A stretch of DNA of 37,500 nt from Apostichopus japonicus (lineage: Eukaryota > Echinodermata > Holothuroidea > Aspidochirotida > Stichopodidae), in the NCBI RefSeq assembly GCF_037975245.1, contig NC_092571.1:11632417-11669916 (forward strand), given 5' to 3'. A program made the position numbers and the translations under genes. The notes beneath the pieces were generated by a model. The model was not told the DNA's origin. It searched no databases and saw only the letters and a program-made list of their open reading frames with translations. Shown here piece by piece: positions 10,637 through 23,027 of the stretch; position 1 is the first letter of the stretch, and each line of letters opens with the position of its first letter.

Positions 10637-12224
10637 TGAGATAATTGATTGAAAGTTGTGCAATAGAAGTCCCCGTAGATGCTTAGAAGTACAGGCGAAA
10701 AATGACAAAGAGAAAAAATAAGGTATTTTCAACTTGTAAAGTTTCTTTATTGAAATGAGTTCAAGCAGTTGCTAAGAATGCCTTCATAACTCTTACTGCG
10801 GAAAACATTTACCCCAACAAATACCAACTTATCAAGTAGAACTCAAAGTAAGAGTTGTAGTATTTCATTCTAAAACATTTAAAATTGTATCGCCAGTACA
10901 TCTTCCGTGTATAAGCTTTAAATATTATTGGTAACCCATTGCTATTTAAATTCTCTAAAAAAAAATAAAAAAATAAAAAAACATAATCTTTCAAAATTTC
11001 TTTTAACAACCCAGCATCAATGGGTGACATTTAAATACCATTTGTCCTGGACAAAGTTGCAATGTAATTGTAAACATGTTACTTGAGGTCATACAAGTCT
11101 TATGTAATGCATCCGAGGTACTTGACCTAGATGGTCTGTGTTGTCCAGCCGTTTTAATTGATGATTCTCAGATGTTTAAAGGATCATTACTCAAAATAAA
11201 AGCGATATGTAAATGCAAGCTGCACTGTTAGCCTAGAACTTTAAAATGGTCTACAGAATATCAAAATTAAAATTTGGCGTCTTATCCCATCCTTTACGTA
11301 AAAGTTAGGAGTTGATGATTCTCTCGTCTCAAAAATGTTGTGGCCGAACACGTATCCGTTTAGTTTGAACCAAATGCAATATGAGAATATCGGCAATAAT
11401 ATTGTTATGCTTTTCCTTTTATGATATCAAGTGAGAGTAAAAGAGCCAAGTTTACTTAATGGACTGAATTGCTTTGGAATATTACTATCAAGTGATCATC
11501 TTAAATTATTAAATCATTATCTTTTGTAGTGAATTTGACATATTGATGTGGTACCACCGAAATGATTGTTCAAGAAAAGATATGATACTATGTTACCTTA
11601 GGCAATGAAAATTGCACGAAAAGTCATGAAATTGAAGAATAAAATTCCAAACTTCGAAAATCACAGATTACATTAAATTTGTGAGATGCAAAAAAAAAAA
11701 CCTTCCTTTTTTTCTGTATCTGGATTAAAACTGGGTTTATAGTACGGAGCAGAGAAATGGTTCAAATGATATCAATCTCATAGTAAGTCTTAGTGGTATT
11801 TAAATAAATAAATAATCTTACAGAACTCAAAATGCTAGCTTTAAATAAAAAATGTTATGCAGAAAAAGTTAATATAAACGACCCCCCACACCACGTTTCA
11901 AATCGGATTGACGCCCCTGTATGCAGAGCAAGTTAATAACTCAATATTTTATTCAGTTTTCAACATATATGCCACACTAAACAGAATGTTTTAAGCCTCC
12001 TTTTGCAATAAATCTCGACGGTTTGATTTTTAATTGTTATTGGGTGGGGGGGGGGTACTACTGATTAGTAGTAAAATAATCTCACAACCCTGACTGAACT
12101 AACACATTTCCGTATAATCGTGAGTCATTTGGAAGGACACACTTCTCAAGTAGTGTGCAGTAGCAGGAAGTTGTTATGTGTCCATAACAACTCCCTGGCA
12201 ACAGTGGGTATACAAGCGGTACAA
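10637..12224. other. Gene-free right part of duplication copy A
   Basis: Matches 31679-33220 of copy B with many scattered differences. It contains A-rich runs (10958-10980, 11690-11701) and a G run at 12043-12054, but no reading frame with a recognisable family and no RNA gene I can support. Confidence 0.6.
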
Positions 12225-12988
12225 CCCAACCTTCACCCACCGGAAGAGTTTTGCCTGTGAGAGCAAGAAATTTGTCCACATGGTTTGAGCAGGATTATCT
12301 TTGCAGCTACATTTTAGTGCTACCAAAAGCCCAAGAAGTCATCTGGTCCCCCTCCCTGGACCCCCTTGACCCCCCTTGACCTCCACCCCCCCCCCCCCAT
12401 TGGGGTGGGGGTGGGGTTTCTAACGGAGATCAAATGGTCATTTGAGGTCAATATATCGATATCTGAAGACCTTGTATGTATGTATGTATGTATGTATTTC
12501 AGATTCTCCTGCAAGCAGGAACTCGCGAAGAAGCCTCATTGGCTTATCAAAGCCACAAGCTGACCGCAATCAGTCTCTTACATTCATATTTAATGTCCAC
12601 AATGATGAATTGTTAATTGCAACTCTGTAACTGGACGACATACATTAATCTGGGAGTGACTCGAACCGGGGACCTTATGATTGAAAGCTAATACTTCATA
12701 GGTGGTATGTGGATCGACCAACCGTAATGAGTTAAATATGCCTCTGGTTTCTTTGGATGTTAAAAATCATTTTAGGTCAACATCTGAAAAACCTTGTAAA
12801 CATGAACCGGAAAGTAATACTTGGATCCATCTTATCTAGGAAAGGAATGTCTAACACAGTTTACGCTAAATGTACTCCTATACCCTACAATGTGAAAGGC
12901 AAAGCTACTGCCGATACACACATAAACAAATACACACATGCACACACGCATACATACATACATATATAGGCCTATATATCAATATATA
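12225..12988. other. Gene-free unique stretch with simple repeats
   Basis: Holds a C/G-run segment at 12347-12420, a (TGTA)n microsatellite at about 12474-12497 and a CA/TACA-rich stretch at 12915-12970 leading into TA repeats. A degenerate tRNA-like patch on the minus strand around 12650-12723 is too weak to call. No gene is supportable. Confidence 0.55.
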
Positions 12989-13857
12989 TGTTATGCGCTA
13001 TCGACCGATTTGCGCCATCGATCGATAGCGCTGCGCTATCTATGGATCCGTCGTTAGCGCAAGCATCGGTAGATCGCGCAGGTATCGATCGACGGATTGT
13101 ATGTCTATTTTTGATAATGAGAGTGTTTTTTTCTTAAACTTCGGGATGACGCCAAGTGCTGTTTAATGGACACATCACCGATTTTTCTAAAATTACCCGT
13201 TTAATTACCATTTTCCATGTAAGTATTTATGATAAATTCAATAAAATTTTATCAATTGATAGTGATACAATGAGTTCCAATAAATTGGTTGTATCATGGA
13301 GATAACCTAAATCCAATGCTGAATAAGGCATATGTATCATATGTCTCATATAGTACTGATATATAGTGACGATAGTGACGATATTCGTAAACATGGAAAA
13401 AAAGCCAGCTTTTCGAGATCACATGCAGGACACCGTCGACCGCCAAGCTGCTTCAACAAAGTGCCCAGTCATCAGCGCGGAGAAGTACGATGCTATAAAA
13501 TCTCATCTTCTTCATCCAAGCATCAAGGTGGACTCGCACTTTCGACATCATGGGTCAAAACACGGAATTTTCAGATTGTCGGCCTTCCTAGCCTTGAGGG
13601 AAGCGCCAAGTTCCTTCGAGTTGTGAATGCTGAAAACGTGTTCGATGTCGTAAAGGGTATTCACGTAGACGAACTCAGTCTACGTCAAGGGTATTCACGT
13701 AGACAAGGCCTGCAGTTCCCCTCACTTTAAATCTCATCCTACACGACCCACGAACTATCGATTGATAGCGCAGCGCGATCTACCTTGCGCTAACGACGGA
13801 TCCATAGATAGCGCAGCGCTACCGATCGATGGCGCAAATCGGTCGATAGCGCTAACA
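12989..13857. mobile_element. Ginger-like DNA transposon remnant with about 105-bp TIRs
   Basis: Termini read TGTTA[T]GCGCTATCGACC inward from both ends. The inverted repeats extend about 105 bp (12989-13098 against 13756-13857) with a few indels and are packed with sub-palindromes (CGATCGATAGCGCTGCGCTATC type). Flanks are TATA on both sides, consistent with a 4-bp duplication but uninformative inside TA-rich DNA. The interior holds a broken integrase-like fragment (separate entry). At 869 bp it is far too short to be autonomous. The TGT start and 4-bp target duplication fit the Ginger group. Confidence 0.65.
13366..13717 (+). pseudogene. Frameshifted fragment resembling KRBA2/Ginger-type integrase N-terminus
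   Basis: The first part (frame starting 13366) has an AEKYDAIKSHLLHP segment followed by DSHFRH. The reading continues in another frame from about 13545 as SWVKTRNFQIVGLPSLEG and then NAENVFDVVKGIHVDEL. The order (a 'YDxIxxxLxxP' segment, 'FRxWVKxxxF', then 'ENVFDxVxxIHV') resembles, from memory, the region before the zinc-binding domain of integrases annotated as KRAB-A domain-containing protein 2-like in invertebrates. No catalytic DDE region is present. A direct repeat of GGTATTCACGTAGAC at 13657 and 13691 damages the end. The family assignment is tentative. Confidence 0.45.
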
Positions 13858-13873
13858 TATATATATATATATA

Positions 13874-14008
13874 GCGAAAACACTTCCAGCCTCAACCGGG
13901 ATTCGTATACATATATACATCTATATAATTATCACGTCGCCATCCCAGTCGCTCATTACCGTCCAGCGGTACGCATGTGATGGACTGCATTTTCGGAGTG
14001 AGCAAATT
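13874..14008 (+). repeat. Repeat X, copy 2 (both halves)
   Basis: The first half, AGCGAAAACACTTCCAGCCT onward, is the reverse complement of the 3' end of the tRNA-like SINE at 19677. The second half (13931-14008) is the TCACGTCGCC...GAGCAAATTA segment shared with the duplication edges. A short TA-rich linker joins them. This copy sits between the Ginger-like element and the L1/Tx1-type LINE. Confidence 0.8.
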
Positions 14009-14167
14009 ATATATATATGATTGGCACGTGAGATGTAAGCCTGACAACAAGCCTGTGTCTTGAGGCTCTAGAAATAGTTAATTTTTTTTATCTCAACCTG
14101 AGACCTTGGACTGACCAGGATATATTTGTTTGTTTTTTCCCTTCTGAAACTAAATCCCGTCGCTAAA

Positions 14168-14948
14168 ATGGTGAGAGGAAGACCGAAAGGTAGTTCAGGG
14201 AAAAAGAAAACTGGTCCAGACAAAGCCCAGAGAACACTCCACAGCCTAAGCAGTACCCTAACAGAAGCAAGCCTTATACCTCCTATTGACGAGTGTGAGA
14301 CAAGTGACGAGGATGTGGCAAGTTCGCCCCCAGTTTCTCTAAAAGCTTAGATATTGCTATAGAACAGATAGAAACTATCTCGAAAGAACTTAAGAAAATT
14401 CGTCATGATTTCGGACAGGCCATTGAAGCACAAAGTCAAGTTATTGAAGAACTCAAAGCTGAAAATATCACACTGAATGAAAAATGCGCCATCTTGGATA
14501 GCAGAATCGCCAGTCTAGAAGAGACACAACATAAGCATGCGGACTTCCTTAATAAACAGGAACGTTTTTCCCGACGAAGCAATGTTCGCATCGTCGGATA
14601 GAAAAAGAAAATTGTCTTACCATTGCCTCGGAAGTGCTACAAAAAGCGGGTGTACCTAATTGTCACATCGAGCGGGCCTATCGGGATGGGAAAATAGTAA
14701 AGGGCAGAGACCGCCATATACTCGTCCGAGTATCCTTTGTCCAAGATAAAATTAAAATCCTTAAGAACGCCCGACAAGCTCTCGCCGAAGATCCATTCTA
14801 CATCACTGATGATCTTACCAAAGCCGACCTTGCAGAGAAAAGAAAGTGGACAAAGAAAGCGGCAGATCTATTCCAGATAGGAGTTAAACTCCATTTTCGT
14901 GGGGGTTGTTGGAGGCAGGCTGATGGTCGTCCGTTCAAGTTTGACTGA
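14168..14948 (+). pseudogene. LINE ORF1 (L1-type ORF1p), two frameshifts
   Basis: The start MVRGRPKGSSGKKK is basic. After a frameshift near 14340 a heptad-rich coiled coil follows (IEQIETISKELKKI through LEETQHK), then RRSNVRIVG, which marks the start of an RRM-like domain. A second frameshift near 14598 leads to the final frame (14634-14948), which holds the basic C-terminal domain ending in DGRPFKFD. The order coiled coil, RRM, C-terminal domain is that of L1 ORF1 RNA-binding proteins, which coat the element RNA. The upstream ATG at 14126 is open too but adds only non-conserved residues. Confidence 0.8.
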
Positions 14949-15277
14949 CTTTTTCGCAACCAGAGACATTTCCAGTCTATGGCCTGGTTACCATAATATT
15001 TTATGTTTACTTCGGACTTATTCGACTCTCAGGTACCAAAGTTTCTCATCTTCATTGCAGTATGCCCAGTCAGGCAATCTCGCCATTCAATTCTTCACGT
15101 CACCATTAAGGTGTCGTTTTGTTCCTTCCTCCAGGTTCCCCTCTGCGGGGACTTATACCACCATCTTCAGAAAGGTTTGACTTTCTCTTTTTATTTTTCC
15201 TCTCCTCTTTTTTTCAACTCTCTCTTCCCGTTTGCTTTTTGTTTGTATTTTTTTATTGCGTTTAGGAATTTAGTTTC

Positions 15278-18200
15278 ATGTCCAATTTAAGATGCATGAC
15301 TTATAACGCTAGGGGGCTTAGGCAATACAAGAAAAGGAGAAAAATTTTGGCGTTTCTCCACACCCATACCAAAGATATTTACTTTCTCCAGGAGACGCAT
15401 AGTATACATTGCGATGAGGGTAGGTGGAAAAACGAATGGGGTTGTCAAATTTTTTTTGACCATGGTACCTCTTCAAGTCGAGGTGTTTGCATTCTTTTCC
15501 ATCCAAATCTTACTGTTAGCATTACTCGTATATTTCGACTTAACAATGGAAGACTTCTTATTCTGGACGCCACTATTCATGGAAAGTTGTTTACGCTGGC
15601 GTGCCTCTATGGTCCTAACGTTGACGATCCGCATTGTTTAAACGTCCTGTCAAATAGTTTACATAACTTTACTAGCGATTACATCATCGTGGGGGGAGAT
15701 TTTAATTTTGTTTCTAATTTAGATATTGATAAGCAAGGTGGTAATCCTCGTACAAACTTTAAGGTGAGGGATACGTGCTTGGATTTAATGACTACCTTTA
15801 ACTTATTAGATATTTGGAGAGACAGAAATCCTCATCAAAAAGATTTCACCTGGAGTTCAAATGTTACCCGTACTATTCACAGCAGGTTAGATTTTTTCTT
15901 AATCTCACAGTGTTTGGCTCATTCTGTGACCAAGAGTTTTTTCGAGTGGTATGCAGTCTGATCATTCCATAGTTAATCTTTTTATTACAGTAGATAGTCA
16001 GAAAAGGGGTCCAGGATTCTGGAAGTTCAATAATTCCCTCTTGTCAGATTCAGTGTATACAGACATGATTAATAACCTAATTGTGACAGAAGTAGACTCT
16101 CTGCATAACAGTAATGCTTCACGTAAGTGGGAATTGATTAAGTATAAAATCCGTATTGCAACCATTAACTACAGTAAGAGTAAGGCAGACGCTCGTAGGA
16201 AAAATGAATTTCAGTTAGTCAAGGAAATTTCTAGGTTAGAAAGTCTTTATTACGTCTCTGGCTCAAGCGAAGTCTTTAACAATCTCCAGGAGGCCAAAAA
16301 TAACTTGAATCACATTTATGATTATAAGCTGCAAGGTATCATTATTAGGTCGAAAGCAATGTGGGTTGAACAGGGAGAACGTAATACGAAGTATTTTTTG
16401 GATTTGGAGAGCCGAAATAAGTCAAGGAATTCAATATCAAAGCTGAAAGGTAGAGATGGAAAGGACATAACTGGTACCAGAGCAATTCTCAACGAATTAA
16501 ATCATTTTTATATCAACCTTTATACGAGTGAAAATAGGCCAAATGTGAGAGATTTTTTTACAAACATTCATGGCGCCAAGTTTCTTGGGGAGGCAGATGC
16601 AAATTCCTGTGATGGGCGGTTTTCAGTCGAGGACTGTCACACCGCTCTACTTACATTTTGTAACGGGAAAAGTCCCGGTAGCGACGGTCTCTCCGCAAAC
16701 TTCTACAAAAAATGTTGGCCAGTAATCGGAGAGTTGGTAACAGACTCTATTAATTATGCATTTGACCACATTGGTATGTCCTCTGAACAATCTAGGAGTA
16801 TCATAACATTATTCCCCAAACCAGGCAAGGATCATGGTTTTGTCAGGAATTACCGCCCTATTTCCCTCTTAAATGTGGACTATAAAATTGCTTCAAAAGT
16901 ACTTGCGTTAAGAATAAAACATCTAATACCAACGTTAATTGACACTAACCAGACTGGATTCGTCAACAACAGATTTATTGGTGAGAATATTCGCTGCATT
17001 CTTGACACTATTGATTATTGTGATGACAACAACATTTCAGGTTTTCTCTTGAGTATTGATTTTGAAAAGGCTTTTGACAGGCTTGAGTGGAATTTTATTT
17101 GGGAGTGCTTACACTATTTCAAATTTAATGATGACATTATAAGATGGATACGTACTTTGTATTTAAATGCTTCAGCTTGTGTTTCTAATAACGGTTTCTC
17201 CTCTTCATATTTTAAGATTTCTCGGGGCGTCCGTCAAGGTTGCCCCTTAAGCCCTTATCTTTTTATCCTGTGTGCCGAGATTCTTAATCTTCAAGTCAAC
17301 AATAATAATTTAATTAAAGGCTTGTCTCTCTTCGGTCGTGAATTTAAGATTCTCCAGTACGCTGATGATACCTGTATTTTCCTAGATGATTCACGTGACT
17401 CATTGTGTGAATTAATTGAGGTTTTTACTAAACTTGAAAACGTGTCAGGCTTAAAAATCAACTATGATAAAACCAATATTTTCCCTCTTGGCCCTAGAAA
17501 ACGCCAAAAACCTATATATCTGGAGGAGTTTACTTTCAACTGGACATTAGGTCCAATTACTATGCTTGGTATTACTTTTTCCACCGTTAGGGACAACCTT
17601 TTCCATCTCAACTATACACCTAAGCTCTCAAGGCTTAAGAGCCTTCTTAATCTTTGGTCGCATCGAGACTTAACCCCTTTAGGGAAAATCACTATTGTTA
17701 AAACGTTTGGGTTGTCTCAACTTGTCTTTCTTTTCCAGGTCCTTCCGGACCCTCCTAACCAGTTTATTAGCGAACTGGAGAGTATTGTATTCAAGTTTAT
17801 TTGGGGTGGAAAGCCAGACAAAGAAAAACGTTCTACGCTAAGTAATGACTTCAGTAAAGGGGGGCTCAATGCCACTCACATTGTTAGCTTTATTCGCAGT
17901 TTAAAATGTACGTTGGTAAGGAGATACCTCGATGATACTGAGACCTATTGGAAATATTTTTTTAACTTTCATCTCTCAAAGTACGGGAAAGAGTTTTTGT
18001 TTGAGTGTAATTACCAGGGTGTAGACATTAATATTAATAATGGTTTCATTAAAGACATCTGTCATGCTTGGGCTTGTTGTACTTTTAAAAAGCCGGTAGA
18101 TAATTTTGGTAACCAAATTGTATGGAATAACTCGGCAATTAGAATTGATAATAAGATTATTTATTACAGGACTTGGCACACCAATGGGGTTTTATATGTG

Positions 18201-18997
18201 AAGCATTTATTCCACGTTAACAACAAGGTTCTTAACTTCTCTACTTTTCGTAATTAATTTAATTTAGGTGGTTCACATTTCACCCTCTATTTTGGTCTGG
18301 TGGCCGCTATCCCCTCCTACTGGAAAACGTTGGTCAACGTTATTGATGTTCCCCTTGAACATGACAGTTTGTATCACAGGTTATCCAGTATTCCCCGTAT
18401 GTCCCGTGCCTTTTATAAGGAGGTGGTAAAGAATGTCTCTACCAAGCCGACCGCTTGTCTGAAATGGGAAACCTCTTTTCAGTTTAATGAGGATCAATGG
18501 AGAAGGGTCTTTTTAAGCCCTTTTCAGTCATTAAGAGACAGTAAGATTAATGTTTTTCAGTATCGTTTTATTCATAGGATTCTGGGGACAAACCGTTTGC
18601 TTCATCAAATGAATATTAAAAATAATTCAATGTGCACCTTTTGTGAGGAGAATGAAGAAACTATTGATCATTTATTTTGGGATTGTAATATGAGCAAGTC
18701 ATTTATTTTAGATGTTGAACAATCTGTGCTTGGCCAACAATTTTTTTTTCAAAGCAGGACATTTATTTCGGGTACAAATTGTGCCTAAAGCACCCCTACA
18801 ACTTTCTGATTTTCCACCTAAAATATTATATTTTCAAGAAGAAAGTTGAAGAACTCCCTAATTTAAACGAATTTTTATTTCGATTTAAATTTATGCTTCA
18901 AGTAGAAGAATATTTACAAACGTCAAAATTTCATGCGCCCATTTCATATAATACTTTACATAATGCATTTAAGAAATGCAATCTCTTATTTTCGTAA
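15278..18997 (+). pseudogene. LINE ORF2: endonuclease and reverse transcriptase, disrupted
   Basis: The N-terminal apurinic-type endonuclease (15278-15970) shows TYNARGL, QETHS, YGPN, GGDFNF, SRLDFFLIS and, after a one-base frameshift near 15955, SDHS. The reverse transcriptase follows with RNYRPISLLN, SIDFEKAFDRLEW, RGVRQGCPLSP and the catalytic YADDT near 17357. An in-frame TAA at 18255-18257 interrupts the region before the C-terminal CCHC knuckle (CTFC...HLFWDC near 18631). A last frameshift near 18785 precedes the final segment ending at 18997. Together about 1,240 codons, the usual size for L1/Tx1 ORF2. It would nick DNA and reverse-transcribe the element RNA; this copy cannot. Clade placement between L1 and Tx1 is not decided by eye. 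Confidence 0.9.
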
Positions 18998-19084
18998 AGA
19001 CTTCATCAATCGTATAAAAAATTTTCATGTTATGTTCCTTTATTATGCAACGAAAGAATGTTGAAATAAAATTTGGAAAAAAAA

Positions 19085-19118
19085 TATATATATACATATG
19101 TGTATATATATATATGTG

Positions 19119-19198
<80 letters not shown>
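19085..19198. repeat. (TA)n microsatellite at LINE 3' end
   Basis: TA dinucleotides with a few TGTA interruptions begin immediately after the A-run tail of the L1/Tx1-type LINE. Confidence 0.97.
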
Positions 19199-19199
<1 letters not shown>

Positions 19200-19498
19200 C
19201 CTATGTATTGACTATAAATTAACTTTATCAAATGAAGTGCAAAAATACATATTGAGTTATTTAAGATTTCTGGAAAAAAAAGAGGAATAATTAACATGAA
19301 CATATAGGTCTGTTCTGATAAGCCGGTGTCATCATCAATCTAAGCATTAAAGATTTTTAAAGGAAATTAACACCGACACACCCAATCATTGCTAAGTCAT
19401 TCGTATCAAGATAATCTGACGTCGCTAATGTAAAAATAAAGCATAGTAAGCAGATTAAGTTGTATTGAACTAATAAAGGTCGTCTGCACCAGTTAAAA

Positions 19499-19502
<4 letters not shown>
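19199..19502. other. Gene-free linker
   Basis: Roughly 300 bp between two TA tracts with no reading frame or motif I recognise. Confidence 0.5.
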
Positions 19503-19578
<76 letters not shown>

Positions 19579-19616
19579 ATATGTATATATAAATATATAA
19601 ATATATAAATATATAT

Positions 19617-19652
<36 letters not shown>
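19503..19652. repeat. (TA)n microsatellite
   Basis: About 150 bp of TA with TTTA and TGTA interruptions, ending in an ACACACAC run next to the tRNA-like element. Confidence 0.97.
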
Positions 19653-19661
<9 letters not shown>

Positions 19662-19676
19662 TTCATGTATATATTA

Positions 19677-19743
19677 GCTTCCAAAGTGGTTAGGGTGCCC
19701 GCATATAAAGCGGGAGGCCCGGGTTCGAATCCCGGTGGAGGCT
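19677..19743 (+). mobile_element. tRNA-like SINE head, anticodon-loop ATA
   Basis: Folds as a tRNA: acceptor GCTTCCA/TGGAGGC with one G-T pair, anticodon stem CCCGC/GCGGG with loop ATATAAA (anticodon ATA), and T arm CCGGG/CCCGG with loop TTCGAAT, giving a B box GGTTCGAATCC. The D arm is shortened and the total is 67 nt. ATA would read as tyrosine, but eukaryotic tRNA-Tyr genes normally have an intron and this has none. A second damaged copy with the same flanks lies at 24634. A tRNA-derived SINE or pseudo-tRNA is therefore more likely than a working tRNA gene. Confidence 0.7.
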
Positions 19744-19843
19744 AGAAGTTTTACTCATTACGTTTTCAATTATATATACATATGTAAATATATTTATATA
19801 TATATATCAGTAAATAAATACATATATATATACGTACTATATG

Positions 19844-19848
<5 letters not shown>

Positions 19849-19911
<63 letters not shown>
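19849..19911. repeat. (TA)n microsatellite at LINE 3' end
   Basis: A pure TA tract abutting the ATAATAATAA end (on +) of the minus-strand L2/CR1-type LINE. Confidence 0.97.
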
Positions 19912-19913
<2 letters not shown>

Positions 19914-19993
19914 ATAATAAATGCATTTATATATTGCTAATTTTGTACAAAACATTCAAAAGCGCTTAACAGGGAAAAAGCCAACCAGTCGGG

Positions 19994-22900
19994 TCAATCA
20001 GAATAAGCAAGCTTAAATAGATATGTTTTTAACTTTATCTTGAAAGCATCCAGGGTCAAGGAGTCGATACGCATCAATTCCACCGGAAGTGATTTCCACA
20101 ACCGAGGTCCTTTGTAGGCAAAAGCCCTTTTGCCTAATGTATTATGATTGATACAAGGAACATGCAGTGTGATTCGAGAATGTTAGCGCAAAGATTAACA
20201 ACTAGACTTCACCGAGATCATATCACATAAATACTTAGGTGCAAGACCTTTTAAACATTTAAATACTTGCAAGATTAGTTTAAATTCAATGCGTTGCTGT
20301 ACAGGTAACCAATGAAGAGATTGTAAAGTAAAAGTAATGTGACAAAATTTAGGAAGAGCGTAAATCAAACGAGCCGCTCCATTAAGTACCATTTGAACTC
20401 TACGAAGCTTATAATCAGGTAAACCAATCAAGAGTGCATTACAGTAGTCGATGTGACTAATTACAAAAGTATTAATAAGAGTTTTAGTACAGTCCTCATC
20501 CAGGAATTTTCTGATCTGACGAATATTATAGAGTCCATGGTATGCCCTTGAGCAAACTTTTCCAATATGAATGTCCATTGACATGTTGCTGTCAAGATAA
20601 ACCCCAAGATTTTTTGCACTATCACATGGCTTAATATCCACGTTACCTACTTTTATCATCTGAACCCGAGTCTTAGCAACTTGTTGGCGAGTCCCAATTA
20701 AAAGAAACTCAGTCTTAGAATCATTGATCATTAGCCTATTGCTGATCATCCAATGTCTTATTTCGAATATAAGTGATTGCATTGCCAGAACAGCCCGTTC
20801 CTCAGATTACAGAGAGCCAGCATTGAAAGATAAATATAACTGTGTATCATCAGCATAACTATGTGCGTTAGGAAGGTGTTTAGAGACAATGGTAAACAAC
20901 TGAGAAACATAACAAAGAAAAAGAACAGGACCGAGACAGCTGCCCTGTGGTACACAACAATTCAAAGAAAAATCTTTCGATGAGATATTTTCTATAGATA
21001 CATGCTGTTTTCTGAAAGACAGATAATTACCAATCCATTTTTGTGCATTATTAACAATACCAAATTGGGTACGCAATATGTTCATAAGAATATCATGGTT
21101 AACAGTATCGAACGCTGCACTCAAATCCAACAGGATTAAAAGAGTGCATTGTTGTTGGTCCATATTCATCAATATATCACTATGTATTTTCATAAGTGCA
21201 GTTTCTGTAGAGTGATTTTGCCTGTACGCAGATTGGCAATCAGGAAAAGGAGCATGTAGTGAACAATGTGAGACAATCTCATTAACTACAGCTCGTTCAA
21301 CTAACTTGGAAACATAGCTCAAATTACTTATTGGTCTATAATTAGAATAGATAGGGTCCAAACCTGCTTTCTTTAACAATGGAGTAACGGTAGCAATCTT
21401 CCATTTGTCAGGAACATTACCATCTTTAAGTGAAAGATTTATCATGGTAGTCAATACAGGCAAAAGGGGGTCAAGACACTTTCTAAGTAACCAAGTGGGT
21501 ATAGGGTCAAGATTGCAGGTAGCCGTATTGGAGGATTTGATAATTGTGCGAACTTCATCGTTAGAAAGTGGCTTGAACCCAGTCAACTTCGATTGGAAAT
21601 GCTGTCGAACATAAGGTTCAAAAGGTCCAGTAGCAATGGAATCAATGTTTGCATTAATTTTATCAATTTTAGATATAAAAAATTGTCCGAAGCCATTAAC
21701 AAGTTCCATAGTATTCTGGTGTGGCGGATAAGAAACAACTTGTTTTTTATTACACAATGACTTTACAACAGTAAAAAGTTTCCTGGTGTCGCCTTCACAG
21801 TCCCGGATGGTTGATGTATAAAAGGACTTTTTAGCATAGTCCATCAGATGGAATGAATACTCATTCCGCAAAGAGCGATGGACCCGTCTGTGAGTTTCAA
21901 GACCAGATTTGCGGAAGTCTCTCTCAGCCTTTCGACAAGCGGAGCGTAATATTTTCAAATGATCGGAGAACCAAGGTACTGTTGGCCTAACGGTAATTAC
22001 TCTGGTCAGAACTGCTGCGTGGATGTCAAGGACAGATGTTAAAGTACGATCATAGCATTCAATTAAACTCTCTAAGTCAAGCCATTCAGTTGTGCATAAT
22101 GAGGATTGCAAAATATCTGTATAAAATTGATCGATATGAATACTTCGATATTTCCGGTATTTAATTTCTTTGGTTGAATGTTTGGTAATATGAAGGTCAA
22201 GATAACATCTAATTGACCAATGATCAGACACTTTTAAAGCAGCTTGTGGAGATGATAACACGATATCGTTAGTGGATCGTGTGATGATTAAATCAAGCGT
22301 GTGTCCGGAGTCGTGAGTTGGAATGGAGACATGTTGCTGGAGACTAAACGTATTCATAATATCAGTAAATTTAGTCGCATCAGTACTAGTGTGATCATCC
22401 ACATGAATATTAAAATCGCCAGTAAGAATAAGTTTTTCAGGACAAAGCACACAGTTTTCAAGGAGGTCACTGAATTCTCGGAAAAAAAGTTGAAGTGGTG
22501 ACCGGATGGGCTTCGGAATATGGAGGACGGTAGATTATTATTAAACGAACTCTGAGATTGTCAATAGCAACCAGCCATTCAGAATATTCAAAAGACGACT
22601 TTTCATCAGAATGCAAGAGGTTGGTCTTAATTGAGGCTCGAACAATTAAACCAGTCTCACCACCAATTCTATCCTGCGGTCGAGGAACTCCAAGGTAATA
22701 ATAACCCTCAGGCGCTAAGGCAGCTTCGGAAACAGTATCACTTGACTTAAGCCAAGTTTCAGTTAAACAGCATAAGTCAGTGCCAGAATGAATAATATGA
22801 TCAACGATTAAAGAAGTTTTATTTCGAGCTGAGCGAACATTAGCAGTCTCCAATATAAATTTCCTTTGTGATTGCCGACAAGTCTTAGTATTGCCGTCCT

Positions 22901-23027
22901 GGAAACTAATGTCTAGTTTAAACGAGCAATCAGTCGTTTTACTTTGTTCTGCGCATCGACGTACTGAGGACAGGTTATAGATGATGCCATGTGATTTGAG
23001 CGAGTTCCAAAGTTGCCACGTTTGCAA
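19994..23027 (-). pseudogene. LINE ORF2: endonuclease and reverse transcriptase (L2/CR1 type)
   Basis: About 1,010 codons. The endonuclease opens with ETANVRSARNK and shows TETWL, YRPPYS and, after a frameshift in a T7 run near 22480, TGDFNIHVDD, HTLDLIITR and SDHWSI. The reverse transcriptase has NYRPISNLSYVSKLVERAV, LLDLSAAFDTVNHD (about 21080-21140), CVPQGSCLGPVLF and YADDTQ (about 20841-20858). A TAA at 20807-20809 lies just after the catalytic box. TAA codons at 20195-20197 and near 20183 interrupt the C-terminal part, which runs on in the same frame through RAFAYKGPRLWKSLP to its proper stop at 19994-19996. The protein start at 23027 overlaps ORF1 by about 115 bp in another frame. The domain order and RT motifs are those of L2/CR1-type LINEs. 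Confidence 0.9.

Larger units (their letters stand above)
14019..19084 (+). mobile_element. L1/Tx1-group LINE, inactive
   Basis: About 5.07 kb: a short 5' region, ORF1 (14168-14948), a pyrimidine-rich spacer, ORF2 (15278-18997), then a short 3' UTR with AATAAA and an A run at 19076-19084. (TA)n DNA flanks it on both sides (short at 14009-14018, long from 19085). Two frameshifts in ORF1, two in ORF2 and one in-frame stop make it inactive. The 5' limit is approximate, taken from the end of the TA tract. No target-site duplication can be read in TA sequence. Confidence 0.85.

Noticed and set aside
12650-12723. Minus-strand tRNA-like sequence with a GGTTCGAGTC B-box-like motif
   Set aside because: The T stem and acceptor stem do not pair properly, so a tRNA or SINE head cannot be supported.
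19677-19743. Functional tRNA-Tyr(ATA) gene
   Set aside because: The D arm is short, there is no intron as expected for eukaryotic tRNA-Tyr, and a damaged second copy with the same flanks points to a SINE.
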